NCBI GenBank assembly: GCA_002336895.1
Contig: DDFC01000011.1
Coordinates: 175,695 to 239,694 of the forward strand
DNA length: 64,000 nt
From: Verrucomicrobiaceae bacterium UBA1938
GTDB lineage: Bacteria > Verrucomicrobiota > Verrucomicrobiia > Verrucomicrobiales > Verrucomicrobiaceae
Direction of reading: 5' to 3'
Shown here: in pieces, positions 8,729-17,436 of the stretch
Layout: each line of letters starts with the position of its first letter
Numbering within the stretch: the first letter of the stretch is position 1
Position numbers and translations under genes: made by a program
Notes under the pieces: generated by a model
The model's input: the letters and a program-made list of their open reading frames with translations, nothing else
Told to the model about the DNA's origin: nothing
Database searches by the model: none

Positions 8729-8784
8729 AATCCCGCGACTCCGCCTCACCCACATCCCCGTTAGTCCTTCTGTCTTCCGTCTCC

Positions 8785-10026
8785 ATGCCCACCCACGTCA
8801 CCATCCTCGGCGCAGGCGTCATCGGCCTCAGCACAGCACTCTACTGCGCGCGGCGCGGCATGCAGGTCACTGTCATTGATCGCAGCCCCGCACAACGAGA
8901 TGGCTGCTCCTTTGGCAATGCCGGCATGGTCGTCCCCAGCCACTTCATCCCCCTCGCCGCCCCTGGCATGGTCAGCCTCGGCCTCAAGTGGATGTGGAAT
9001 CCCGAATCCCCCTTCTACATCAAGCCCCGTCTCGATTCCGACCTCCTCTCCTGGGCCATCCACTTCTGGAAAGCTTCCACCGCCCAGCGTGTCTCCGCCG
9101 CCGCCCCCATCCTGCGCGACCTCAGCCTCCTCAGCCGCCAGTGCTTTGAAGACATCGGCCTCGACTTCGGCCTCGTCAAAAACGGTCTCCTCATGCTCTG
9201 CAAAGAGCAGCACACCCTCGATGAGGAAGCCCGCACCGCCGCCCAGGCCAATGCCCTCGGCATCCCCGCCGAAGTCCTCGATGCCCGTGCCACCGCCGCC
9301 CTCGATCCTGGCGTGACCATGGACGTCTGCGGCAGCGTTTACTTCCCCAAAGACTGCCACCTCTCCCCCGCCCGCTTCATCGCCGCCCTCGAATCCGAGC
9401 TCACCCGCCTCGGCGTCCAGTTCCTCTGGGACACCGAAGTCACCGGCTATAAATCCGAAAACACCACCCTCAAAGCCATCCTGACCTCCCAAGGTCCGCT
9501 CGAAAGCCACGAAGTGGTATTGTGTGGTGGGGTCTGGTCGTCAGCCCTGGCCCGGGATCTCGGGCTCAAAATTCCGATGCAGGCCGGCAAGGGCTACAGC
9601 CTCACATTGCCAGATCCGACACAACTTCCGACCATTTGCAGCATTTGCACCGAGGCCCGTCTGGCCGTCACTCCCATGGATGGTGCCCTCCGCGTCGGTG
9701 GCACCATGGAGCTGGCCGGCATCGATGAATCCATCACCCACCGCCGCGTACGCGGCATCACCCGCGCCTTCCCCTCCTACTTCCCCGCCTTCCAGGAAAG
9801 CGACTTCGCCGAGGTCAAACCCTGGAGCGGACTGCGCCCTGTAGCACCTGATGGCATGCCATACCTCGGCCGCACCTGGCGCTGGAAAAACCTCACTCTC
9901 GCCACCGGCCACGCCATGATGGGCCTCAGCCTCGCCCCAGCCACCGGAAAGATCGTGAGCGATCTGATCGTGGGAGAAAAACCATCCCTTTCCCTCGATT
10001 TGCTGTCCCCTGACCGCTTCTCATGA
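8785..10026 (+). CDS. FAD-dependent D-hydroxyproline (D-amino-acid) oxidoreductase
   Basis: This 413-residue DadA/DAO-family flavoprotein has an N-terminal Rossmann FAD-binding motif (VTILGAGVIGLSTALY, Gly9-x-Gly11-x-x-Gly14), a substrate-binding middle region and the family C-terminal motif KPWSGLRPVAPDGMPYLGR with ATGHAMMG. In the hydroxyproline pathway this class oxidises cis-4-hydroxy-D-proline to 1-pyrroline-4-hydroxy-2-carboxylate, the substrate of the deaminase at 3739. It is therefore assigned by context as the HypOx/LhpB-type enzyme; plain D-amino-acid dehydrogenase is the alternative. Its stop overlaps the start of the next gene by 4 bp. Codon use turns from C-ending to G-ending after about 9500. 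Confidence 0.85.
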   Translation: MPTHVTILGAGVIGLSTALYCARRGMQVTVIDRSPAQRDGCSFGNAGMVVPSHFIPLAAPGMVSLGLKWMWNPESPFYIKPRLDSDLLSWAIHFWKASTAQRVSAAAPILRDLSLLSRQCFEDIGLDFGLVKNGLLMLCKEQHTLDEEARTAAQANALGIPAEVLDARATAALDPGVTMDVCGSVYFPKDCHLSPARFIAALESELTRLGVQFLWDTEVTGYKSENTTLKAILTSQGPLESHEVVLCGGVWSSALARDLGLKIPMQAGKGYSLTLPDPTQLPTICSICTEARLAVTPMDGALRVGGTMELAGIDESITHRRVRGITRAFPSYFPAFQESDFAEVKPWSGLRPVAPDGMPYLGRTWRWKNLTLATGHAMMGLSLAPATGKIVSDLIVGEKPSLSLDLLSPDRFS

Positions 10027-11765
10027 AATCCCTGCTCATCACCCTCGCCCTGGCCACCACCACTCTGGCGCTGGACCGGCCCAAGTTGCAGATCATCAAT
10101 GCATCTCCGCGCACCATTGAGATTTTCTGGGCAAAACCCGGCGGCACCCGGGTGCCCAATGGAAAGATAGAGCCCGGCAGGGACAACATCCTCGGCACCA
10201 CCCTTGGGCACCGCTTTGTCATCGTCGATGGCGCGCAGGAAATGGAAGTGGTGAGCAGGGTCCGCGTCCAAGGCTTCCGCTACGATCCACAGTCGAAAGA
10301 CGGCGTGCCTGCCTGCTACACACTGCGCGAGAGCGCACACGGCTTCCCCATCGTCGCCACGGCGAAAACAAATCCCTATGCGCTCAAGGAGGTCGCCTAC
10401 CTGCTCGACCTCATGCTGAATCACCGCCCGGATGTGCGTCAGGCCATGATCGACAGCGGCGCGCGCATGATCATCATGGCCCATGATGAATACACCACCG
10501 ATCTGCCGGAGTTTGCCCGTCTGGCAAACGAACCGGTGAAGGGCTTTGAAAACATCCCGGCCAAAACCTACTGGGACACCCGCGCGCGCGGCCTTGGCGG
10601 CAGCCAGACAGACCCCTTCTGCTCCTGCGCCGAGGAGAATGTACTGGGGCACCCAGGCGATCCTTATGAAAAGGAATGCATCGTCATTCACGAATTTGCC
10701 CACTGCATCCACCTGCGCGGCATGGTGAATGTGGACCCGACCTTCGACACACGTCTCAAGGCCGCCTACGATGCCGCCATGAAGGCCGGACTCTGGCGCG
10801 GCAAATACGCCAGCGTGAATCACCACGAGTACTGGGCCGAGGGCGTGCAGAGCTGGTTTGATGACAACCGCGTCAACGACCACGATCACAACCACGTGCA
10901 CCTGCGCTCCCAGCTCATCGACTACGACCCCGGCCTCGCCGCGCTCTGCCGGGAGGTCTTTGGCGACACCGAGCTGCACTACACCAAGCCCGCCACCCGC
11001 CTCACCGGCCACATGGCAGGCTATGATCCCGCAAAAGCCCCCACCTTCACGTGGCCTGCCCCCATGCAGGCGGTGCGGGACCAGATCAAAGCCAAAGCCC
11101 AGAAACGCGATGCAGATGCCAACGCTGCGCGTGAGACCCGCAGCATCGAAGGCTGGACGGTCAGCATCAGCCGCGAGCTGCTGACGAAGGACGCGGAACT
11201 GACCGGCAAGGCGCTGCATCTGCTGGCACTGCAGCTCCAGGAAATCGTTCGCGTCGTTCCAGCCAAAGCAGTGGAAGAGCTGCGCAAAGTGCCACTGTAT
11301 TTCAATCCTTCGTATCCCAAGACACACCCACGCGCCGAGTACCATCCTGGCGCAGACTGGCTCAAGGAAAACGGCCGCGCTTCCGTGATGGCCAAGGGAG
11401 TAGAATTCACGAATGTAAGCATCTTCGAGGCAGAAACACGTCGCATGCCCAACTTTGCGCTGCATGAGCTGGCACACTCCTACCACGACCGCGTTCTAGG
11501 CTTTGACAACGCAGAGATTGAGGCCGCCTTCCAGCATGCGAAGGCCGCCGGCAAATACGACAAGGTGGACCGCCAGGACTCCGAAGGCCGCAAGCATCTC
11601 GCCAAAGCCTACGCCATGACGAATGCCAGGGAATACTTCGCCGAATGCAGCGAGTCCTTCTTCACCCGCAACGACTTCTACCCTTTCACCAAAGAGGAGG
11701 TGAAGCAACACGATCCGGAAATGTTCGCCCTGCTGCAGAAGCTCTGGAGAACCCAGACGCCATAA
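10023..11765 (+). CDS. Secreted double-zincin metallopeptidase with N-terminal VHL-beta-like domain
   Basis: The protein has 580 residues. A signal peptide covers residues 1-17. Residues 19-80 resemble the pVHL beta domain: residues 26-69 align without gaps to human pVHL 78-121, keeping Trp36 (W88) and His63 (H115). Two zinc-peptidase domains follow. The first has H223-E-F-A-H227 with the possible third ligand region HHEYWAEGVQSWF (267-279). The second has H481-E-L-A-H485 with NAREYFAECSESFF (534-547). The start overlaps the oxidoreductase stop (ATGA), so the two are translationally coupled. The context points to breakdown of hydroxyproline-rich protein such as collagen. The domain and catalytic assignments come from motifs only; the substrate is inference. 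Confidence 0.7.
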   Translation: MKSLLITLALATTTLALDRPKLQIINASPRTIEIFWAKPGGTRVPNGKIEPGRDNILGTTLGHRFVIVDGAQEMEVVSRVRVQGFRYDPQSKDGVPACYTLRESAHGFPIVATAKTNPYALKEVAYLLDLMLNHRPDVRQAMIDSGARMIIMAHDEYTTDLPEFARLANEPVKGFENIPAKTYWDTRARGLGGSQTDPFCSCAEENVLGHPGDPYEKECIVIHEFAHCIHLRGMVNVDPTFDTRLKAAYDAAMKAGLWRGKYASVNHHEYWAEGVQSWFDDNRVNDHDHNHVHLRSQLIDYDPGLAALCREVFGDTELHYTKPATRLTGHMAGYDPAKAPTFTWPAPMQAVRDQIKAKAQKRDADANAARETRSIEGWTVSISRELLTKDAELTGKALHLLALQLQEIVRVVPAKAVEELRKVPLYFNPSYPKTHPRAEYHPGADWLKENGRASVMAKGVEFTNVSIFEAETRRMPNFALHELAHSYHDRVLGFDNAEIEAAFQHAKAAGKYDKVDRQDSEGRKHLAKAYAMTNAREYFAECSESFFTRNDFYPFTKEEVKQHDPEMFALLQKLWRTQTP

Positions 11766-11790
11766 GCTGGAAAACAAATCCACCTTTCAC

Positions 11791-13317
11791 ATGAAATCAC
11801 TCACTGCCCTGCTCACGCTGCTTGCCCTGGGAAACCTGGCGGCGGAGCGTCCGCATGTACTGCTTATCCTGGCAGATGATCTGGGCTATGGGGATGTGTG
11901 CTGCTACAATGACAAAGCCAAGGTGGCCACGCCGCACATCGACCGCCTGGCGCGTGAGGGCATGAGATTCACGGATGCGCACAGTCCTGCCACGGTGTGC
12001 ACGCCTTCGCGCTACAGCCTCATGACGGGGCAGATGGCCTTTCGCGTGCCGAATGGAGGCACCGTGTTTCAAGGGGCAGGCGGCCCCAGCTTGATCTCAC
12101 CGGGCAGGCTGACGCTTCCCGGGATGCTGAAAAAGCAGGGCTACGCCACCGCAGCCGTGGGCAAATGGCATGTGGGCCTGACCTTCCGCGATGCCCTCGG
12201 CGAGGCCATTCACCAGGGTGGCAGGAAGGATGTGCGGCGCATTGACTTCACACGCCGCGTGGAGGGCGGCCCGCTGGATCATGGCTTTGAGTACTTCTTT
12301 GGCACGGCCTGCTGCCCCACCACCGACTGGCTGTATGCCTTCATCGATGGCGATCACATTCCCGTGCCGCCGCAGGGGCCGCTGGACAGATCCAAGCTGC
12401 CAAAGCACCCGTATGCCAACGACTGCCGCGCAGGGCTCATCGCCCCGGATTTCCCGATGGAGGAGGTGGACCTGCTCTTTCTGAAGAAGAGCCGGGAGTT
12501 CATGCTGGAGCACATGCGCACCACGCCGGAAAGGCCCTTCTTTCTCTTCCATGCCACACAGGCCGTGCATCTGCCATCTTTTGCAGCGCCAGAATTTCAA
12601 AACAAAACGCAGGCAGGTCCGCATGGAGACTTCATCGGCGAGCTGGACCACATCGTGGGCGAGTTGATGAAAGAACTGGAAAAGCTAGGCATCGCGGACA
12701 AGACGCTGGTCCTGCTGTCCAGCGACAACGGCCCGGAGACCACCAGTGTGGCACACATGCGCGCGGATCATGATCACGATGGGGCACGGCCCTGGCGTGG
12801 CATGAAGCGGGATGACTGGGAAGGCGGGCACCGCGTGCCGCTCATCATCCGCTGGCCAGGCCATGTGAAGGGCGGCAGCACCACGGACCAGCTCGTCTCT
12901 CTCACCGATGTGATGGCGACACTCGCTTCCATCACAGGTGCAGAGCTGCCGCAAAATGCAGCGGAGGACAGCTTCAATCTTCAACCTGTGCTGGAAAGCA
13001 AGGCAACTAAACCTGTGCGCCCGTATCTGCTCATGCAGGCCTTTGCCGGGGCGCGCACGCTTTCCATCCGCCGGGGCAGCTGGAAATACCTGGATCATCG
13101 TGGCTCAGGCGGAAACAATTACGCCAGCTTTGAACTCAAACGCTACAAACTGCCGGAAGCTGCACCCGAGGCCGAGGGCCAGCTCTACGATCTGAGCAGT
13201 GATCCCGGTGAAACCACCAACCTGTCTCTCAAACGGCCAGAGATCGTCGCAGAGCTGAAAGCCCTGCTGGAGCAGTCCAAGCGCGAAGGCCGCAGCGCCA
13301 CCTCACCCCAGCCATGA
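11791..13317 (+). CDS. Secreted family S1 sulfatase
   Basis: This 508-residue exported enzyme has a signal peptide (residues 1-18) and the alkaline-phosphatase-superfamily start RPHVLLILADDLGYGD with metal-binding Asp residues. The formylglycine site is Cys70 in ATVCTPSRYSLMTG (CxPxR), so it needs maturation by a formylglycine-generating enzyme. It should hydrolyse sulfate esters on polysaccharides or glycosaminoglycans. It lies 25 bp after the metallopeptidase and overlaps the serine dehydratase start by 4 bp, so it belongs to the same transcription unit. With collagenolytic neighbours, sulfated extracellular-matrix glycans are a reasonable but unproven substrate. Confidence 0.9.
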   Translation: MKSLTALLTLLALGNLAAERPHVLLILADDLGYGDVCCYNDKAKVATPHIDRLAREGMRFTDAHSPATVCTPSRYSLMTGQMAFRVPNGGTVFQGAGGPSLISPGRLTLPGMLKKQGYATAAVGKWHVGLTFRDALGEAIHQGGRKDVRRIDFTRRVEGGPLDHGFEYFFGTACCPTTDWLYAFIDGDHIPVPPQGPLDRSKLPKHPYANDCRAGLIAPDFPMEEVDLLFLKKSREFMLEHMRTTPERPFFLFHATQAVHLPSFAAPEFQNKTQAGPHGDFIGELDHIVGELMKELEKLGIADKTLVLLSSDNGPETTSVAHMRADHDHDGARPWRGMKRDDWEGGHRVPLIIRWPGHVKGGSTTDQLVSLTDVMATLASITGAELPQNAAEDSFNLQPVLESKATKPVRPYLLMQAFAGARTLSIRRGSWKYLDHRGSGGNNYASFELKRYKLPEAAPEAEGQLYDLSSDPGETTNLSLKRPEIVAELKALLEQSKREGRSATSPQP

Positions 13318-14852
13318 GCGCCGTCTCCATCTTCAATGACGTCATCGGCCCCGTGATGCGCGGGCCGTCCAGCTCGCACTGTGCAGCAGCGCTGCGCATC
13401 GGCAGGCTGGCGCGGGATTTGATGGAAGGAGACATGATCGAGGTGCTGGTGGAGTTTGACCGCAGCGGCTCCCTGCCCACCACGCACGAGAGCCAAGGCA
13501 GCGACATGGGCCTCTTTGGCGGACTGCTCGGCTGGGATGCCGATGATGAACGGCTGCCGGACTCAGCGCAGGCGCTGGAAAATGCAGGCATCACGTTGCG
13601 CTTTGAAACAGTGGATGTCGGTGATCCGCATCCAAACACCTACCGGCTCACGCTGCGCAATGCGCGCGAGCAGCACTCGCTCATCGCCATCTCAACGGGC
13701 GGCGGAATGATCGAGGTGCTCAGCATTGATGGCATGCCGATGCCCATGGACGGCGGGTATCATGAGACGCTGATCTGGCTGCCGAAGACCGTGCAGGCCG
13801 AGTTCGAGGCGGATGAAGTGCTGCGTCACGCTGCGGGCGACCTTCATGTTTTTCAGGTGAAGGCGGCTGCGTTTGTGCGCACAGAGCACCTGCCGGCCAT
13901 TGCGGTCAAACGCCTCTCCCCGGTGCTGCCCGTACCCTCGCGGAAAGAGATGCGCCTACCCTTCACGAGTTGTGCAGAGATGCTGGCGCAGGATGGCGCA
14001 CGACAAACACCGCTGTGGCAGCTGGCGGTGGCTTATGAAATGGCGCGCGGAAAATTCACCGAGCGTGACGTGATCGAGAAAATGATCGCGATTGTGCGCA
14101 TCCTGCGGAAGTCGATCACCAGCGGCATCGCGGGCACGCAGTATGAGGACCGCGTGCTGGGACATCAGAGCGGGCGCTTTAACGAGCTGATGCAGGCTGG
14201 CAGGCTGCTGGATGGCGGCGCGCTGAACCGCATCGTGCTGTATGTGACGGCGCTGATGGAGGTGAAGAGCTCCATGGGAGTCATCGTAGCCGCCCCCACC
14301 GCAGGTGCATGCGCGGCGCTTCCCGGAGCTGTGATTGGGATGGCTGAAGCGATGGGAAAATCCGAGGAGGAAATGGCGCAGGCGATGCTGGCCAGCGGTA
14401 TCGTGGGCGTCTTCATCGCCACGCGCTGGACGTTTGCGGCGGAGGTGGGTGGCTGTCAGGCAGAAGGTGGTGCGGCGGCCAGCATGGCTGCGGCTGCGCT
14501 GGTGACTCTGGCGGGTGGCACACGGGATCAGGCTATAGCCGCTGCATCTCTGGCATTCCAGAGCATGCTGGGGCTGATCTGTGATCCGATAGCGAACCGC
14601 GTGGAAGCTCCCTGCCTGGGCAAGAACGTCATGGCAGCCAGCAACGCACTTTCCTGCGCCAACATGGCTCTGGCAGACTTTGATCCGCTCATTCCGCTGG
14701 ATGAAGTGATCGATGCCGCCAAGAGCGTGGCGGAAAGGATGCCGCGCGAGCACCGCTGCACCTCACTAGGCGGACTGGCGGTGACGCCGACCTCGCTGGA
14801 AATTCAGAAGCGGCTGAGTGCGAAAAAGTGCGGCGGGTGTGGAAGTTGCTGA
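13314..14852 (+). CDS. sdaA: L-serine ammonia-lyase, single-chain iron-sulfur type
   Basis: This 512-residue protein carries the N-terminal beta domain (IFNDVIGPVMRGPSSSHCAA) and the C-terminal catalytic alpha domain (SSMGVIVAAPTAGACAALPG) in one chain. Cysteines for the 4Fe-4S cluster are expected in GLICDPIANRVEAPCLG and NALSCANMAL; the C-terminus ends in an extra CGGCGSC. It deaminates L-serine to pyruvate. Its start codon overlaps the sulfatase stop (ATGA). In this operon it would route serine released from digested protein into central metabolism. Confidence 0.88.
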   Translation: MSAVSIFNDVIGPVMRGPSSSHCAAALRIGRLARDLMEGDMIEVLVEFDRSGSLPTTHESQGSDMGLFGGLLGWDADDERLPDSAQALENAGITLRFETVDVGDPHPNTYRLTLRNAREQHSLIAISTGGGMIEVLSIDGMPMPMDGGYHETLIWLPKTVQAEFEADEVLRHAAGDLHVFQVKAAAFVRTEHLPAIAVKRLSPVLPVPSRKEMRLPFTSCAEMLAQDGARQTPLWQLAVAYEMARGKFTERDVIEKMIAIVRILRKSITSGIAGTQYEDRVLGHQSGRFNELMQAGRLLDGGALNRIVLYVTALMEVKSSMGVIVAAPTAGACAALPGAVIGMAEAMGKSEEEMAQAMLASGIVGVFIATRWTFAAEVGGCQAEGGAAASMAAAALVTLAGGTRDQAIAAASLAFQSMLGLICDPIANRVEAPCLGKNVMAASNALSCANMALADFDPLIPLDEVIDAAKSVAERMPREHRCTSLGGLAVTPTSLEIQKRLSAKKCGGCGSC

Positions 14853-14927
14853 ATCGAATCAGCCGGCTGTTCGGATACTCCATAGACATCGGCCATGGTG
14901 CAAGAAAAGGAGCCCATGGATCCATTA

Positions 14928-15013
14928 GCTCCTCTGTGCTTCTCGGTTTGGACTCTGTGGTTAAAAATCAGCCGCCGTTTAACCACAGAGGGCACTGAGA
15001 GGCACAGAGGAAT
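14928..15013. repeat. Inverted CCACAGAG repeat element
   Basis: Two degenerate copies of an AACCACAGAG...GGCACAGAGGA motif face each other. The left copy (about 14928-14961) reads in reverse as CTCCTCTGTGCTTCTC... ACTCTGTGGTT; the right copy (about 14980-15012) reads AACCACAGAGGGCACTGAG. The whole can fold into one long imperfect hairpin between sdaA and the cytochrome gene. I believe similar CACAGAG repeats occur in many genomes. Confidence 0.65.
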
Positions 15014-15082
15014 GAAACGAAGCCCCTTGAAAGACGGGTGCGGCAGGGAGATTATTCCTCCTGCCAGACAAATCCCCCTTTC

Positions 15083-17431
15083 ATGGCTCAGACATCCCCC
15101 CATATTCGTTTTGCCTCGCTCGCGCTGGGGCTGCTGACGGCGTACGCTTCCGCCGCCGAGCATCCTGGTGCCGTCATTTACAAAAAGATGTGCCAGGAAT
15201 GCCATGGTGCCGCAGGCCAGGGCGTGAAGGACAAGTATGACGATCCCCTCACGGGCGATCTGACGCTGGAGGCTCTGGCGCGGAAGATCGAGCGCACCAT
15301 GCCCGAGGACAAGGAAGGCACCTGTGTGGGCGATGACGCCAAAAATGTGGCCGCCTACATCTACGATTCCTTCTATTCCGCCGCTGCCCAGGCGCGCAGC
15401 CATCCGCCGGAGCAGGACCTGAGCCGGCTGACCATCGCGCAGTATCGGGCATCGGTGATGGACATCATCGGCCGTTTCCGCATGGGGCCGGGATTTGACC
15501 GCCCGCTGAAAGACGAGTCCGGCCTGAAGGCCACCTACCGTGGCGTGGAGCTGCCAAAGCCCGGAGAGAAGGCGGTGGACACCACGCCCAAGAACGGCAT
15601 TAAGGCCAAGCGCCCAAACTACAAGCTGGAGCGTGTGGACGCCCAGGTGGCCTTCCACTTTGGCGCAGACAGCCCGGACAAGGAGAAGATGGAGGCCGAG
15701 CAGTTTCAGGACTCCTGGACCGGCAGCGTGGTGGCGCAGGAGACGGGCGTGTATGAGTTCATGATCAAGACCGAAAACGGCGCACGGCTATGGGTCAATG
15801 ACATGAGCGAAAGCGACGCACTGATCGACGCCTGGGTGAGCGCCGGGCCAAAGGTGCGCGAGGAGAAGAAGAGCCTCTACCTGCTGGGCGGGCGCGCCTA
15901 CGCGCTGCGGCTGGACCATTTTAAATTCAAGGAGCAGTCCGCCTCCATCGAGCTGTGGTGGAAGCCCCCTCACGGCACGGCGGAGATCATCCCGCAGCAT
16001 GCACTGCGCACTGAGCGCCCGCGCGAGCTCATGATCGTACGCACCAGCTTCCCGGCGGATGACCGCAGCGTGGGCTATGAGCGCGGCACCTCCATTTCCA
16101 AGGCCTGGGACCAGGCCACCACGGAGGCGGCCATCTCGGTTTCTGAGGACGTGGTGGAAAATCTCAACGAACTGGCCGGCACCAAGGATGGTGCGCCTGA
16201 CCGTGCCGAGAAGCTGCGGAAATTTGCCTTCACCTTTGTGGAGGCCGCCTTCTGCCGCCCGCTGACGGAGGAGCAAAAGCAGCTCTATGTCGAAACCCAG
16301 TTCAAAGCCGCCAAGACTCCCGAGCAGGCGGTGAAGCGCGTGGTGCTCTTCACCCTGAAGTCCCCGCAGTTTCTCTACCCGGAACTGCGCGAGGCTGACA
16401 AGCCCGATGACTACGCCTATGCCTCCCGTCTGGCGCTGACGCTGTGGGATTCCATCCCGGACAAGAAGCTGATCCAGGCCGCAGCTGCTGGCAAGCTGCG
16501 CACGCCGGAGCAGATCCGCGCCGAGGCGCAGCGCATGCTGACCGATCCGCGCACGAAAGCGAAGCTGCACGGCTTCTTCCACCAGTGGCTGGAACTGGAA
16601 CGCGCCGAAGGGAACATCAAGGACATGAAGCTCTTCCCGGGCTTTGACGAGAGCGTGCTGGCAGACCTGCGTGAGTCCCTCTTTGAATTCCTGGACCGTG
16701 TGGTGTGGAGCCCGCAGTCCGACTACCGCCAGCTGCTGCAGGCGGACTACCTGCTGCTGAATGACCGCCTGGGGAAATTCTACGGCAAGCCCGTTCAGGG
16801 CGGCTCCTTCCAGCAGGTGTCGTTTGATCCCAAGCAGCGCGCTGGCGTGGTCACACACCCCTACCTGCTGGCCTCTCTGGCCACCAGCCGCGCCACCTCG
16901 CCGATCCATCGCGGCGTCTTCCTCACGCGCAACATCGTGGGCCTCTCCCTGCGCCCGCCGCCCAAGGCGGTGACCTTTGATGAGAGCCACTTCAATCCGA
17001 AGCTGACTATGCGCGAGAAGATCACCGAGCTGACGAAGAACAACGCCTGCATGTCCTGCCACTCCACGATCAACCCGCTGGGCTTCAGCCTGGAGAACTA
17101 CGACGCCATCGGCCGCTGGCGCACGCAGGACAATAACAAGCCCGTGAACGCCGTGGGCGACTTTGCCGACGATGAAGGCCGCAAGGTGCACCTGACCGGC
17201 CCGCGCGACATCGTGAACTACGTTTCCGGCAGCCCCTACGGCCACCGCGCCTTCATCCGCCAGATGTTCAATCACTTCGTGAAACAGCAACCCCTGGCCT
17301 ACGGCGCGCAGACCCTGGAGGATCTGCAGAAGAGCTTTGCAGCATCCAGCTGCAACGTGCAGAAGCTGATCGTGGACATCACCATGACCGCCGTGCAAAA
17401 CGGGAAGAGCTGGGAGCGTGCCGGGCAGTAG
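15083..17431 (+). CDS. Secreted c-type cytochrome/PA14/DUF1592-type protein
   Basis: The start is taken at the ATG at 15083 (MAQTSPHIRFASLALGLL), which gives a signal peptide and 782 residues. A heme c motif, CQECH, sits near the mature N-terminus. A PA14-like segment follows in the middle (ETGVYEFMIKTENGARLWVND). The C-terminal half is the DUF1592/1588/1585 string typical of Planctomycetes and Verrucomicrobia, with a second heme-like motif CMSCH in NNACMSCHSTINPLGFS. Such proteins are exported and suspected to act in polysaccharide or polymer oxidation; function is unproven. A DUF1552 partner often follows this type but is missing here. Confidence 0.8.
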   Translation: MAQTSPHIRFASLALGLLTAYASAAEHPGAVIYKKMCQECHGAAGQGVKDKYDDPLTGDLTLEALARKIERTMPEDKEGTCVGDDAKNVAAYIYDSFYSAAAQARSHPPEQDLSRLTIAQYRASVMDIIGRFRMGPGFDRPLKDESGLKATYRGVELPKPGEKAVDTTPKNGIKAKRPNYKLERVDAQVAFHFGADSPDKEKMEAEQFQDSWTGSVVAQETGVYEFMIKTENGARLWVNDMSESDALIDAWVSAGPKVREEKKSLYLLGGRAYALRLDHFKFKEQSASIELWWKPPHGTAEIIPQHALRTERPRELMIVRTSFPADDRSVGYERGTSISKAWDQATTEAAISVSEDVVENLNELAGTKDGAPDRAEKLRKFAFTFVEAAFCRPLTEEQKQLYVETQFKAAKTPEQAVKRVVLFTLKSPQFLYPELREADKPDDYAYASRLALTLWDSIPDKKLIQAAAAGKLRTPEQIRAEAQRMLTDPRTKAKLHGFFHQWLELERAEGNIKDMKLFPGFDESVLADLRESLFEFLDRVVWSPQSDYRQLLQADYLLLNDRLGKFYGKPVQGGSFQQVSFDPKQRAGVVTHPYLLASLATSRATSPIHRGVFLTRNIVGLSLRPPPKAVTFDESHFNPKLTMREKITELTKNNACMSCHSTINPLGFSLENYDAIGRWRTQDNNKPVNAVGDFADDEGRKVHLTGPRDIVNYVSGSPYGHRAFIRQMFNHFVKQQPLAYGAQTLEDLQKSFAASSCNVQKLIVDITMTAVQNGKSWERAGQ

Positions 17432-17436
17432 GGAAC

